A stretch of DNA of 64,000 bases from Roseivivax marinus (GCF_900109705.1 NZ_FOAI01000014.1:35328-99327); one strand, 5' to 3'; counted from the first letter of the stretch, positions 33,632 through 43,326 are shown. A program made the numbers and translations. The notes: generated by a model from the letters alone, not told the origin.

Positions 33632-33987
33632 TCTCCCGCGCACCGCTTGTCGCCGCCCTGCTCTCGGCCTTCTTGGCCGGGGGCGTACAGGCGCAGTCGG
33701 TCGCGGACCGGCTTAACGACTATCCCACCGCTGCACGCGCCGACTACGTCTTTGCCTGCATGCAGACCAACGGGCAGACCCAACAGGTCCTTCAGCAATG
33801 CGCCTGCTCGATAGACGAGATCGCGGCGATCCTGCCCTACGAGGACTACGTCTCGGCCGAGACGGTGCTGGCGCTCCGCCAGACCGGCGGCGAGCGCACC
33901 GCGATCTTCAAGAGTGCGGCAGTCTCGACCGAGCAGGTTGCCAAGCTGCGGCGCGCACAGGCCGAGGCCGAGATCGTCTGCTTCTGA
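33628..33987 (+). CDS. Small exported Cys-containing protein
   Basis: 119 residues with a signal peptide (about 1-22, ending GGVQAQS). The mature domain is helical, with Cys in FACMQT, QQCACS and the penultimate position (VCF), giving four cysteines that could form two disulfides. No family recognised. It is coupled to the upstream exported protein by a 4-base overlap, suggesting the two products work together in the periplasm. Confidence 0.75.
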   Translation: MISRAPLVAALLSAFLAGGVQAQSVADRLNDYPTAARADYVFACMQTNGQTQQVLQQCACSIDEIAAILPYEDYVSAETVLALRQTGGERTAIFKSAAVSTEQVAKLRRAQAEAEIVCF

Positions 33988-34070
33988 CCATCGGCTGATC
34001 CTCCAGCGCCTGGGACGGGCCGGCACGTCGCGCCCGTTCTCCTGATCCGGAAAACTTGATCTGCATCGGA

Positions 34071-34099
34071 GCGATTGTTCGCCCACGCGCCACAATCGC
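34071..34099. promoter_or_regulatory. 8-base inverted repeat upstream of the first RTX gene
   Basis: GCGATTGT and ACAATCGC are perfect reverse complements separated by 13 bases, 68 bases upstream of the RTX start at 34167. The absence of a T-run argues against an intrinsic terminator for the gene ending at 33987. An operator is possible. Two near-identical GGAAAACTTG stretches (about 34049 and 34142) flank it. Confidence 0.4.
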
Positions 34100-34166
34100 G
34101 CCTCCGCCCTTTCCCACCGCACCGGCATTCGTCTCGCCGTGGGAAAACTTGGGGTGAGTGCGGGCC

Positions 34167-36653
34167 ATGCCGATCGAGGTGGGGTATGCCGGCACGGTGA
34201 CCGGGGGCAGCTTCGCGCTGCCCGCCGGCCCGGTGTCGCTGACTGCGGTGCTGACGGGTGGTGTCCGTCGGATAGCCGTTTCCGATGAGGTATTTGCGGG
34301 CACCGAGATGCTGGGTGCGTCCGGCGCGGGTTTGTCCCGCACCGGTGATCCGGCCTGGCATGAGCCCGCGGCTCGGGTGGCGCTGACGGTCAACGGGGAG
34401 GCGCGCAGCCTGCCCGACGCGGTGATCGCCACCGCGCTGGGCCACCTCGCGCTGGGCGGCGGCAACGGCCAGTCGGTCTGGCTGTCCGAAGGCGGTCGGT
34501 CGGCCGACCGCGGCACCGTGGTGGCCGCTGACGTTGGTGGCGCCACGCAGCTCTTCGTGGCGGCGGCGACGGGGGCCGGCCTCACGGGCTACGTTCTCAA
34601 CGGCACCGGAGCGCCAGGCACCGCGCGGCCGGTGCAGGACACCGACGGGCGCTACCTCGACCAGGTCGCCGACCTGGCCTTGATCGAGACCTCGGGTGGC
34701 ACGTATCTCTATGCAGGGTCGTCCAGCGAGGCCGGGCTCACCGGCTTTCGCGTCGGCGCCGACGCCCGCCTGTCCGAGGTCGAGTCCCTCGGTCGCGAGG
34801 AAAGCCTGCCGGTGCAGACGGTCTCGGGCCTTGCCGCCGCGCACGTGGCGGGCCGCGACTTCCTCGTGGTGGCGGCTTCCGGCTCATCCAGTCTGACGGT
34901 CCTGCGGGTGCGGGCGGATGGGTCGCTAGGACACACGGATCACGTGTTCGACGGGCGCGACACGCGGTTTCAAGGCGTCGCGCAGATCGAGACGGTGCAG
35001 GTGGGCGGGCAGGCCTTCGTTATCGCCGCCGGTGCGGACGAGGGCATGACCGTCTTCCGCCTGAGCCCGGACGGCCGGCTGATACACGAGGATACGCTGG
35101 CCGAGACCGGCTCCGGCGCGCTGAACGACCCGGTGGACATCGCCGCGCTGGTCACCGGCGCCGAGGCCCGGATCGTCACGCGCGGAGAGGGTCAGACCGG
35201 CGCGGGGGTTTACACGCTGAACCTCGGGGCGGCGGGTGACGTGGCGCGCGTGACGTCCGGCACGCGCACCGGGACATCCGGATCGGATCTGCTGCAATTG
35301 ACGACCGGTGCGGGCACCCTCGATGGGGGCGCCGGGGCAGACGTGCTGATCGACGGGCCCGGCTCGGACCGCCTGCGCGGGGGCGCGGGCCGCGACACCT
35401 TCGTGCTGATCGCGGACGGAGAGGCCGACACGATCCTCGACGCGACGCCGGGGCAGGACGTGATCGACCTGTCGGACTGGCCGTTCCTGTACAGCCTCGA
35501 CGCCGTTGCCGTCACGCCGACCGACAGCGGCGCCACGCTGCGCTTCGGTGACGAGGTCCTCCATATCCGCAGCGCCGCGGGCGGTTCGCTGAGCGTCGCG
35601 CAGGTGGAGCGGCTGGTGCCGGCCTTTCTCAACCGCGCCGAGATCGTCCTCGGCCCGCTGCAACAGGCCGCGCCGGAGCCCGCGCCAGAGCCGTTTCCTG
35701 ACACGGTGCCACCCCCGATCATCCCCGCAAACGGAGGTGGCACCGCGACCGATCCCGGCGATTTCGAAGACCTGCCCGGCACCATCGACGAGGCCGGGCC
35801 TGTAGGCAGCGCGTCTGGCGTGGTGGTCGATGGCACGGACGGGGCTGATACCCTGTCCGGTGGCGATGGCGACGACACCGTGCTCGGCCGTGGCGGAAAC
35901 GACGTGCTGTCGGGCGGGGCAGGCGACGACACCATCGCGTCCGCGGACGGCGCGGACCGTGCCGATGGCGGTAGCGGCAACGACATGATCGGCGGCGGCA
36001 CCGGAAACGACACGCTGTTCGGCGGAGCCGGCCGCGACACGCTGGGCGGCGGCCGGGGCGACGACTCGCTCGACGGCGGCGATGGAGCCGACGTGTTGGC
36101 CGGTGGGCCGGGCAACGATATCATCGAGGGTGGCGTCGGCAACGACACCATCGGTGCGAGCTACGGTAACGACCAAGTGCGCGGCGCCGGCGGGGACGAC
36201 GACATCGGCGGCGGCACCGGGCGCGACATCCTCTCGGGCGGCAATGGTGACGACCGGCTGGGCGGGGGCGAAGGCGACGACACCGTGAAGGGTGGGGCCG
36301 GAGCCGATTTCGTCGCCGGGGGCGGTCGCAACGACCGGCTCGAAGGCGGTGCGGGCGCCGACACGCTGAACGGCGGCGTCGGGAACGACGTGTTCGAAGG
36401 CGGCGGCGGCGCGGACGTCTTCGTCTTCACCCGGTTCACCGACGGAGAACGTGACGTGATCGAGGATTTCACCCCCGGGGTCGACCTCATGCGGCTGTCC
36501 GGCATCCCGGGACGTGGCGCGGCGGGCAAGTACGCCGCGCTCACAATCGAGGCGGTCGAGGACGGGACCGGAATCTTCTTCGGCGGTCATACGATTATCG
36601 TGGAGGATATGACGCCGGATGCGTTCAACCCTGAGGACTTTTTGTTTCTGTAA
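34167..36653 (+). CDS. RTX protein 1: beta-propeller-like head and calcium-binding repeats
   Basis: 828 residues from the ATG at 34167 (a GTG nine bases upstream is possible). No Sec signal. Residues about 20-360 contain repeated strands such as GLTGYVLNGTG, GLTGFRVGADARLSEV, SLTVLRVRADGSLGH and GMTVFRLSPDGRLIHE, a beta-propeller-like pattern. Two blocks of RTX nonapeptides (GGxGxDxLx) follow, separated by a Pro-rich linker (about 500-520). The last part matches the other three RTX proteins nearby (LGGGTGRD-like, DFVAGGGRNDRL, ADVFVF) and ends NPEDFLFL. This fits type I secretion with a C-terminal uncleaved signal. The transporter genes are not in the window. Confidence 0.88.
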   Translation: MPIEVGYAGTVTGGSFALPAGPVSLTAVLTGGVRRIAVSDEVFAGTEMLGASGAGLSRTGDPAWHEPAARVALTVNGEARSLPDAVIATALGHLALGGGNGQSVWLSEGGRSADRGTVVAADVGGATQLFVAAATGAGLTGYVLNGTGAPGTARPVQDTDGRYLDQVADLALIETSGGTYLYAGSSSEAGLTGFRVGADARLSEVESLGREESLPVQTVSGLAAAHVAGRDFLVVAASGSSSLTVLRVRADGSLGHTDHVFDGRDTRFQGVAQIETVQVGGQAFVIAAGADEGMTVFRLSPDGRLIHEDTLAETGSGALNDPVDIAALVTGAEARIVTRGEGQTGAGVYTLNLGAAGDVARVTSGTRTGTSGSDLLQLTTGAGTLDGGAGADVLIDGPGSDRLRGGAGRDTFVLIADGEADTILDATPGQDVIDLSDWPFLYSLDAVAVTPTDSGATLRFGDEVLHIRSAAGGSLSVAQVERLVPAFLNRAEIVLGPLQQAAPEPAPEPFPDTVPPPIIPANGGGTATDPGDFEDLPGTIDEAGPVGSASGVVVDGTDGADTLSGGDGDDTVLGRGGNDVLSGGAGDDTIASADGADRADGGSGNDMIGGGTGNDTLFGGAGRDTLGGGRGDDSLDGGDGADVLAGGPGNDIIEGGVGNDTIGASYGNDQVRGAGGDDDIGGGTGRDILSGGNGDDRLGGGEGDDTVKGGAGADFVAGGGRNDRLEGGAGADTLNGGVGNDVFEGGGGADVFVFTRFTDGERDVIEDFTPGVDLMRLSGIPGRGAAGKYAALTIEAVEDGTGIFFGGHTIIVEDMTPDAFNPEDFLFL

Positions 36654-36807
36654 AAATCCTCGGAAACGGCCGGGAGCGGCCCCGCGGCCAACACGAAATG
36701 GTCAGAAAATGCCGCGAAGGTTGCCCACAATGAACGAGCATACACGCGGCGCCGGGGAACGGTCGGCCCGCCTGACCCGATGTCGAGCGGAGTAGACAAG
36801 ACCCATC

Positions 36808-39546
36808 ATGTGCGTGATCTGTACGTCCCTTTCGTCCGTGCTGCGAAGCGCCGCGGACGGCCAAATGTCCTTCGCTGATCTTGCCGGTTCGACCACACTG
36901 GGCGCAGTCTCCCGCGCCATGGCCGCCGCGGACAATACCGAGGGTGTCGATGCCCCGGCGGGCGCAAGTTCGCCCTATAGCACCCCGCTCGGGGCGGTGT
37001 TCCAGGGGCAGCTCGGCTCGGGCGACACCGACTGGGTGGAGGTCACGCTCGAGGCGGGTGAGAGCTACGTGTTCCTGTCCTGGGGCACGGGCGGGCAGGC
37101 GGCGGGCATCGATGACACGGTGCTGACCCTTTACGCCGGCGACGGCCGCGAAATCGCGTCGAACGACGACATCCTTCCGACCTACGGCAACCTGTTCTCG
37201 GCCATCACCTACGAGGCCGAGGCGGAAGGAACCCACTGGCTGGGCGTGTCCGGCTTCGACGGCGAGGCGGGCGACTACCGCGTACTGGCCGCATCGGACA
37301 CCTTCGACGCCGAACTGGCCGCCATCTACATGACCGAGGTGGACTGGGGCGCGCCCACCACGCTGCGCTTCGATCTGGATGCCACGCGCACGTTGACGGT
37401 GAACCTCACCGCGCTCACTGGCGAGGGGCAGCAACTGGCGCGCTGGGCGCTCGAGGCGTGGGAGGTGGCCGCGGGCATCACCTTCACCGAGGTTCGCGGC
37501 TCGGCCGATATTACGTTCGACGACGACCGCAGCGGCGCGTTCGCGGGTCCGTCCTCCTACCTCGTGAACTCGGGCCTGAACGCCTATTCCGACGTGAACG
37601 TCGGGACCGAATGGATCGAAAGATACGGCTCGGACTACGGCAGCTACGGCTACCAGACCTACCTGCACGAAATCGGTCACGCCCTGGGCCTCGGCCATGC
37701 CGGACCCTACGAGGGCGTCGCGACCTACGGCGTCGACAACCTCTTCGCCAACGACAGCACGCAGCTCACGGTCATGAGCTACTTCGACCCCGACGACAAT
37801 CCGGAGGTCGCGGGCGAGGATGTGAACATTCTGACCCCGATGCCGGCGGACGTGCTGGCGATCCAGTCGCTCTACGGCACGGCGACCGCCTATTCCGGTG
37901 ATACGACCTGGGGCGCGAATTCGAATGTCGGGGGGATGCTCGGGCAGGCCTTTGCCATTCTCTATGACGGCGCGAGCCCCGGTCAGATCGCCTGGGCGGA
38001 TGAAGACGTGGCCTACACCGTCTTCGACAGCGGCGGAACCGACACGCTCGACTTCTCGACCGCGACCGAGCACCAGCGCATCGACATGCGTGCGGGCGCC
38101 GCGTCGGACGTGGGCGGTGTCGACGGCGGTCTCGTGATAGCGGTCGGCACCGTGATCGAAAATGCGCGCGGCGGATCAGGCGACGATACGATCGCCGGCA
38201 ACGACGCCGACAACCGGCTCGAGGGTGGGCGCGGCAACGACCGGGTGCGCGGCGGGGCGGGGATCGACACCGCCGTTCTGGGCGTGGCTCTGTCCTCGGT
38301 CACCGCCACGTCGACGGAGGATGGCATCCGCATCGTGTCCTCCGAGGGCACCGACCTGTTCTCGAGCATCGAGCGGTTCGCCTTCTCCGACGGCGTGGTG
38401 ACCGCAGCGGAACTTCTGTCAGGCTTCGGTGCAGGCGTCGAACCCGACGAGACACCGGTGACAACAGGCGATCCCGTGGTCGAGAACGACACGCCCGCCC
38501 CCACCGAAAGCTCCGACCCCGATACGACCGAGGATGAGCCGGTGCAGTTGGCAGATGACAGCGGTGCCGGGGCCTCTGGAAGCTCTGGGGGCGGAACACC
38601 TTCAGAACCGGGCGACGATGTCGATGAGGGCACAGACCCTTCGGGAACCGACGTTGTCGACAGCCCCTCCGAAACCGCCCCGGAACCGGATGCCACCGCG
38701 GGGGTCCTGCGGGCCGGCGGGGCCGGGGACGACACGCTGACCGGGACCGACTTTGATGACACCATCGCCGGGCAGCAGGGGGCCGACATGCTCTACGGCC
38801 TCGGCGGTGCGGATCGGATCTCGGCCTCCGACGGAGACGACACGGTCCTCGGCGGGAACGGTGACGACATGATCGGCGGGGGCCTCGGCAACGACAGCAT
38901 AGATGCCGGGGACGGCGACGACACGGTCGGCGGCGGCTTCGGGAACGACACCGTGCTCGGTGGCCTCGGCGACGACGTGGTGAACGGCGGCGCGGGGGAC
39001 GATCTGATCGAGGGCGGTTTCGGCAACGACACCTCCGGCGCCGGCTTCCACGACGACCGCGTCTTCGGCGGCGAGGGAGACGACAGCCTCGGCGGAGGGT
39101 CCGGTCGCGACAGCATCGTCGGCGGCAACGGCAACGACGCAATCGGCGCAGGGGCGGGCGACGATACCGTGGACGGCGGCGCCGGCCACGACTTCCTCGC
39201 CGGGGGCGACCGCCACGACCTGATCGATGGCGGTTCGGGCAACGACACGATCAACGGCGGCTCGGGCAACGACACGATGACCGGACGCGGCGGCGCGGAC
39301 GTTTTCGTCTTCAACGAGATGGTCGCCGGAGACCGGGACGTCATCACGGATTTCGAGGTCGGCACCGACATGATCCGCCTGTCCGGGGTCGAGAACGCAC
39401 CGGGCTCGGGGCTCGCGGGATACCTCGAGGCACTGGACCCGACGGACGTGGCGGGCGGCACGGTCCTGAGCTGGGCGGGCCACGAGATCCGGCTTGCCGG
39501 CGTCTCGGCGGCGGACCTGACGGCGGACGATTTCGTCTTCGTCTGA
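36808..39546 (+). CDS. RTX protein 2: M10 (serralysin-type) metalloprotease
   Basis: 912 residues, start MCVICTSL, no Sec signal. Residues about 50-165 resemble a bacterial pre-peptidase (PPC) beta domain (DWVEVTLEAGESYVFLSW, DTVLTLYAGDGREIASNDD, THWLGVSGFDGEAGDY). The catalytic domain has HEIGHALGLGH with H287, E288, H291 and H297, and the Met-turn VMSYFDP. A peptidase M10 C-terminal beta-roll with calcium repeats, a Ser/Thr/Glu/Pro-rich linker (about 545-635) and a second RTX block follow, ending ADDFVFV. Secreted calcium- and zinc-dependent protease by type I secretion. Placing PPC before rather than after the protease is less usual. Confidence 0.92.
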   Translation: MCVICTSLSSVLRSAADGQMSFADLAGSTTLGAVSRAMAAADNTEGVDAPAGASSPYSTPLGAVFQGQLGSGDTDWVEVTLEAGESYVFLSWGTGGQAAGIDDTVLTLYAGDGREIASNDDILPTYGNLFSAITYEAEAEGTHWLGVSGFDGEAGDYRVLAASDTFDAELAAIYMTEVDWGAPTTLRFDLDATRTLTVNLTALTGEGQQLARWALEAWEVAAGITFTEVRGSADITFDDDRSGAFAGPSSYLVNSGLNAYSDVNVGTEWIERYGSDYGSYGYQTYLHEIGHALGLGHAGPYEGVATYGVDNLFANDSTQLTVMSYFDPDDNPEVAGEDVNILTPMPADVLAIQSLYGTATAYSGDTTWGANSNVGGMLGQAFAILYDGASPGQIAWADEDVAYTVFDSGGTDTLDFSTATEHQRIDMRAGAASDVGGVDGGLVIAVGTVIENARGGSGDDTIAGNDADNRLEGGRGNDRVRGGAGIDTAVLGVALSSVTATSTEDGIRIVSSEGTDLFSSIERFAFSDGVVTAAELLSGFGAGVEPDETPVTTGDPVVENDTPAPTESSDPDTTEDEPVQLADDSGAGASGSSGGGTPSEPGDDVDEGTDPSGTDVVDSPSETAPEPDATAGVLRAGGAGDDTLTGTDFDDTIAGQQGADMLYGLGGADRISASDGDDTVLGGNGDDMIGGGLGNDSIDAGDGDDTVGGGFGNDTVLGGLGDDVVNGGAGDDLIEGGFGNDTSGAGFHDDRVFGGEGDDSLGGGSGRDSIVGGNGNDAIGAGAGDDTVDGGAGHDFLAGGDRHDLIDGGSGNDTINGGSGNDTMTGRGGADVFVFNEMVAGDRDVITDFEVGTDMIRLSGVENAPGSGLAGYLEALDPTDVAGGTVLSWAGHEIRLAGVSAADLTADDFVFV

Positions 39547-39564
39547 TCGCGCGTCGTACGTTGT

Positions 39565-39593
39565 CCGCGCCCCGGCATGTGGCCCGGGCGCGG
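39565..39593. terminator. Possible hairpin downstream of the M10 protease gene
   Basis: CCGCGCCC and GGGCGCGG form an eight-pair GC stem with a 13-base loop, 18 bases after the stop. There is no T-run, so it is a weak or factor-assisted terminator at best. Confidence 0.35.
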
Positions 39594-39631
39594 CGGTCGG
39601 GCCCGAATATGGCACCGGGCGGCGATGGCGT

Positions 39632-39661
39632 TTGACTTGCGCGTCCGCCGCTTCCTAGCCT
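39632..39661 (+). promoter_or_regulatory. Possible promoter for RTX protein 3
   Basis: TTGACT at 39632-39637 and TAGCCT at 39656-39661 with an 18-base spacer, about 70 bases before the ATG at 39732. A reasonable alphaproteobacterial -35/-10 match by eye. Confidence 0.4.
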
Positions 39662-39731
39662 TTCGGCAAAAGAGGGGCGCCACCGGCTGACGTTGGGACA
39701 GGACGGGCGCGAGGCAGAGCAGAGACCGACC

Positions 39732-42700
39732 ATGACCGAGCAGACCGGCGCCCTCGTGCGCAACGCCACCATCGACGGCAATTCCGGGGCGGACACGATC
39801 GACGGGCCCGATCTGTCGGGCAACGTGCTCTCGGGGTTCGCGGGCGACGACCTTCTGCGCGGCAAAACCGGCGCGGACTTCCTGTTCGGCGGTCTTGGCG
39901 ACGACACCCTGATCGGCAACGTGAACGAGCCCGACACCTTCGGCGACGACGGTGACTTCCTCCAGGGCGGAGCCGGCAGCGACTACTTCCCGCTGGGATC
40001 GGGCGACGACGTTATCCACGGCTTCGCGCCGGCCGGTTCGGGCGCGCAGGGCACGGACGCCGGCGCGACCGACACCATCGACGCCTCCGGCCTGCTCACT
40101 GTCGCGGCGGGGTCGGGCGGCATAACGGCGACCTTCACCGGCAGCGGCGCGGGCACGATTTCGTATGGCGGGTCCGGCACGCTTCCGGGCTTCGTCACCA
40201 GTTTCACCGGGATCGAAGAGATCATCGGCACCCTGCTCGACGACGTGCTGACCGGCTCGGGCGGGGACGAGACGCTGTCGGGCGGCGCGGGCAACGACCG
40301 CATCACGGCGGGCGACGGCGCGGGGCTTTTCGACGGCGGATCGGGCGACGACACGCTGTCCATCGGCGCGGGTGAGGCCGATGTGTTCGGCGGCACGGGC
40401 GACGATCTCCTGACCGGCGAGGCGCTGTCCGCAGGCGCGCGCTTCACCTTGTCGGCGTTCGGTCGCGGCACCTACGAGGTGTCGGGCCTCACCGGCAATT
40501 TCTCTGGCATCGAAATCGTCGCCGGATCGGACTTCGACGACACGGTGATCGGCAGCGCGTCCGACGACACGGTCGAGGGCGCGGGTGGCGACGACAGCCT
40601 CGTCGGCGGCGCGGGAACCGACACCGCTCTCTTCGAGGGGCGCGCGGTCGAGGCGCAGTTCTTCCTGTCCGAGGACGGGGACGTGCGCGTGGTCAGTTCC
40701 ACCACCGGCGAGGACACCCTGAGCGGCTTCGAGCGCTACGTCTTCGCGGACACGACGCTGACCCCGGAAGACATCGCGCTGATCGCCGAGCCCGAGGTCG
40801 ACGAGGACGATCCCGATGCCGGCACCGGCGGCGACGACGGCACCGAGCGTCCCGACACCGAGGATCCCGACGATGTCGGGAACTCGATCAACGGTCAGGC
40901 GCCGGTTGGCGACAACATCGACTCCACCGGCGATCCCAGCATTGCCAACGTGTTCTTTGGCAACACGCTCGATCCGCAGAGCATTTTCTTCACGGGTTCG
41001 GGCAACGCCATCGGCCTGCTGCCCACGGGATACCAGATCAGCGACGGCGAGACCGCGGTCTTCATCGAGAGCGGTCTCTTCCTGTCCACCGGCGGTGGAC
41101 CGGGTACCGAGAACACCGAGAGCTCGTTCACCGTGACTCTCGGCGTGCCGGGCGACCAGCGCTTGACCGACGCCGCGCAGCTTGCCTTCCCGGACGCCGG
41201 CAACACCAACGACGCCTCGATCGTGACCTTTACCTTCGACAGCTCGCAGGTCGATGGCGACACGATCGAGATCGACCTGTTCTTCGGCTCGGACGAGTAT
41301 CCCGAGTTTGCCGACAGCTCCTTCGTGGACATCGCCGCGGTGTTCATGAACGGCGTGAACTACGCGCTGTTCGACAATGACCCGCTGCAGCCTCTCAGCA
41401 TCGTCGGCGACAGCATCAACACGCCCGGCAACTTCTACGACAACACCGACAACACGTTCGATACGGAGTACGACGGTTTCTCGGCGCTGCTGACGGTCCT
41501 GGTGCCCGTGCAGGAGGGTCTGAACGAACTGGTCATCGGCATCGCCGACACCGGCGACGCGGCCTACGATTCCGGCCTGTTCGTGGGCGACGCGGAGGTC
41601 TCGTCGCTACCCGGCACCGGCGCCTTCGCCAATGTCGCGGGGACCGGCCTCGATGACCTTCTCGAGCTGAACACCTCGCCGCAGATCGTCACGCTGAACG
41701 GCGGGGCCGATACCGTCTCCGGCACCGCCGCCGAGTTCGAGGACGACATCATCCGGGGATGGAGCGACAACGACCTGATCATCTTCGACGAGGAGCTGTC
41801 CGCCGAAACCTTCATCCTGACGCCCTTCGACGGCGGCGCCACCATCGGTATCGACGCCAACCTCAACGGCCTGCCCGAGCGCGTCTTCACGGTGTCGGGT
41901 GGCTTCGAGAATGCGTCGCTGGTGATTGCCGAAGGCGACGGACAGACCCTGGTTCGCACGGTCGGCGTGGCCATCGACCCGCCGGTGGTTCTGGTCGGCG
42001 AGAACCGCGGAGAGCGGCTCTTCGGCGGTACCGGGGCGGACCTGATCGACGGCGCGGGTGGCGCTGACACCATCGCCGGGGACGAGGGCAACGACACCAT
42101 CCTCGGCGGCGACGGCAACGACAGCGTGATCGGCAGTTCGGGCGGCGATCGGCTCGAGGGCGGCGCGGGTGACGACTCGTTGCGCGGCAACGACGACGGC
42201 GACATCGTGCTGGGTGGCGACGGATCGGACGAGATCGACGGCGACGACGGCGAGGACAGCCTGTTCGGTGGCGCGGGCGAGGACCTGATCGATGGCGGCG
42301 CCGGTTCCGACACCATCGGCGGCGGCGCCGGCTCCGACACCATCTTCGGACGCCACGGCGACGATTTCATTGGCGGCGGCACGGGCGGCGACCGCGTCTT
42401 CGGCGGTATCGGGGCCGACACGATCGGTGCGGGCGACGGCAACGACTTCGTGGTCGGCGGCGCCGGGCGCGACGTGATTGCCGGCGGCGCCGGGAACGAC
42501 GAGCTCGACGGCGAATTCGGCGACGACGTCGTCGCGGGCAGCTACGGCGACGACAAGGTCTGGGGCGGCCGAGGGCAGGACATGCTGGGCGGCGGCACCG
42601 GGCAGGACACCATCCTCGGCGGTCTGGGCGACGACACCATCGGCGCGGGCGAGGGCGACGACAGCGTTTCAGGCGGCGAGGGCAACGACTTCGTCGCCGG

Positions 42701-43028
42701 TGGCGGCCGGAACGACACCGTGTCCGGCGGCAATGGCGACGATACCCTGAACGGCGGCGCCGGATCGGACGTGCTGATTGGTGGCGAGGGCCGGGACCTG
42801 TTCATATGGAACGGCACCGAGGCCGGTGCCCGCGACATCATCCGGGACTTCGATGCGGCCGAGGACGAGCTGATTTTCGTCGGCGCTGGCACCGCCGCCG
42901 ATGTCGTTCTGACCGACGTGCTGCTGCGCGGCCAGTCCTTCGCGGTGATGGAGATCGGTGGGCAGGAGATCCTCTTCGAAGGCTATTCCAGCGACGCGAT
43001 CACGCCGGGCGACTTCCTCTTCCTCTGA
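39732..43028 (+). CDS. RTX protein 3: choice-of-anchor-L-like domain between RTX blocks
   Basis: 1098 residues from the ATG at 39732 (MTEQTGALVRN); an upstream in-frame start at 39693 is possible. RTX-like repeats occupy about residues 20-210. An Asp/Glu-rich linker (about 355-385) leads into a globular region at about 390-630. Its segments STGDPSIANVFFGNTLDPQSIFFTGSG and IDLFFGSDEYPEF (each quoted in part) resemble choice-of-anchor L domains of large adhesive or S-layer-like proteins. A long RTX block from about 760 to 1020 follows, with the shared tail DFVAGGGRNDTVSGG, ending TPGDFLFL. Probably an exported adhesin or matrix protein; there is no catalytic motif. Confidence 0.85.
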   Translation: MTEQTGALVRNATIDGNSGADTIDGPDLSGNVLSGFAGDDLLRGKTGADFLFGGLGDDTLIGNVNEPDTFGDDGDFLQGGAGSDYFPLGSGDDVIHGFAPAGSGAQGTDAGATDTIDASGLLTVAAGSGGITATFTGSGAGTISYGGSGTLPGFVTSFTGIEEIIGTLLDDVLTGSGGDETLSGGAGNDRITAGDGAGLFDGGSGDDTLSIGAGEADVFGGTGDDLLTGEALSAGARFTLSAFGRGTYEVSGLTGNFSGIEIVAGSDFDDTVIGSASDDTVEGAGGDDSLVGGAGTDTALFEGRAVEAQFFLSEDGDVRVVSSTTGEDTLSGFERYVFADTTLTPEDIALIAEPEVDEDDPDAGTGGDDGTERPDTEDPDDVGNSINGQAPVGDNIDSTGDPSIANVFFGNTLDPQSIFFTGSGNAIGLLPTGYQISDGETAVFIESGLFLSTGGGPGTENTESSFTVTLGVPGDQRLTDAAQLAFPDAGNTNDASIVTFTFDSSQVDGDTIEIDLFFGSDEYPEFADSSFVDIAAVFMNGVNYALFDNDPLQPLSIVGDSINTPGNFYDNTDNTFDTEYDGFSALLTVLVPVQEGLNELVIGIADTGDAAYDSGLFVGDAEVSSLPGTGAFANVAGTGLDDLLELNTSPQIVTLNGGADTVSGTAAEFEDDIIRGWSDNDLIIFDEELSAETFILTPFDGGATIGIDANLNGLPERVFTVSGGFENASLVIAEGDGQTLVRTVGVAIDPPVVLVGENRGERLFGGTGADLIDGAGGADTIAGDEGNDTILGGDGNDSVIGSSGGDRLEGGAGDDSLRGNDDGDIVLGGDGSDEIDGDDGEDSLFGGAGEDLIDGGAGSDTIGGGAGSDTIFGRHGDDFIGGGTGGDRVFGGIGADTIGAGDGNDFVVGGAGRDVIAGGAGNDELDGEFGDDVVAGSYGDDKVWGGRGQDMLGGGTGQDTILGGLGDDTIGAGEGDDSVSGGEGNDFVAGGGRNDTVSGGNGDDTLNGGAGSDVLIGGEGRDLFIWNGTEAGARDIIRDFDAAEDELIFVGAGTAADVVLTDVLLRGQSFAVMEIGGQEILFEGYSSDAITPGDFLFL

Positions 43029-43326
43029 CGCGACACGTCGCGGGTTTCCCCAACGTAATAATGACGTTGACGCAATCGTGAGCCGGGCGATAGCGTCGGG
43101 ATGCGCCGGCGCGGCGGGGCCCGACGCATTCGGTCCGCGCGACGACGGCGAGTCCTCCGCCCGGTTCAAGGGAGGAGCGGGCGGGCGATCGCAGAGGACA
43201 CTGCGCTCAGGACACATGACCAAGCGGCTCGGCTTCGCGGGCCGCGACTGACGCGATGCGGCCGTCGAGGAGGGGAATTTCCGGACGTCCGCAGCATTTG
43301 AACGACGTAATTTTGAAAGGCACGAC
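43029..43326. other. 298-base gap between RTX genes 3 and 4
   Basis: No gene is supported here. Immediately after the stop there is a short hairpin CGCGAC-AC-GTCGCG (43029-43042) followed by GGGTTT, which could weakly terminate transcription. At 43051-43069 CAACGT and ACGTTG form a 6-base inverted repeat around AATAATG. A related ACGTAATTTTG lies near 43305, close to the ribosome site of the next gene. Short frames here have no recognisable product. Confidence 0.5.
43051..43069. promoter_or_regulatory. Inverted repeat CAACGT-N7-ACGTTG
   Basis: Perfect 6-base inverted repeat with an AT-rich 7-base centre in an otherwise GC-rich gap. Part of it (ACGTAAT) recurs at about 43305 upstream of RTX protein 4. 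Possible operator; no regulator is identified. Confidence 0.3.

Noticed and set aside
30518..33643. 1041-codon open frame on the minus strand
   Set aside because: It is the antisense shadow of the hybrid kinase and exported protein genes. The translation is rich in Arg, His and Gly with no family similarity, as expected in high-GC coding DNA.
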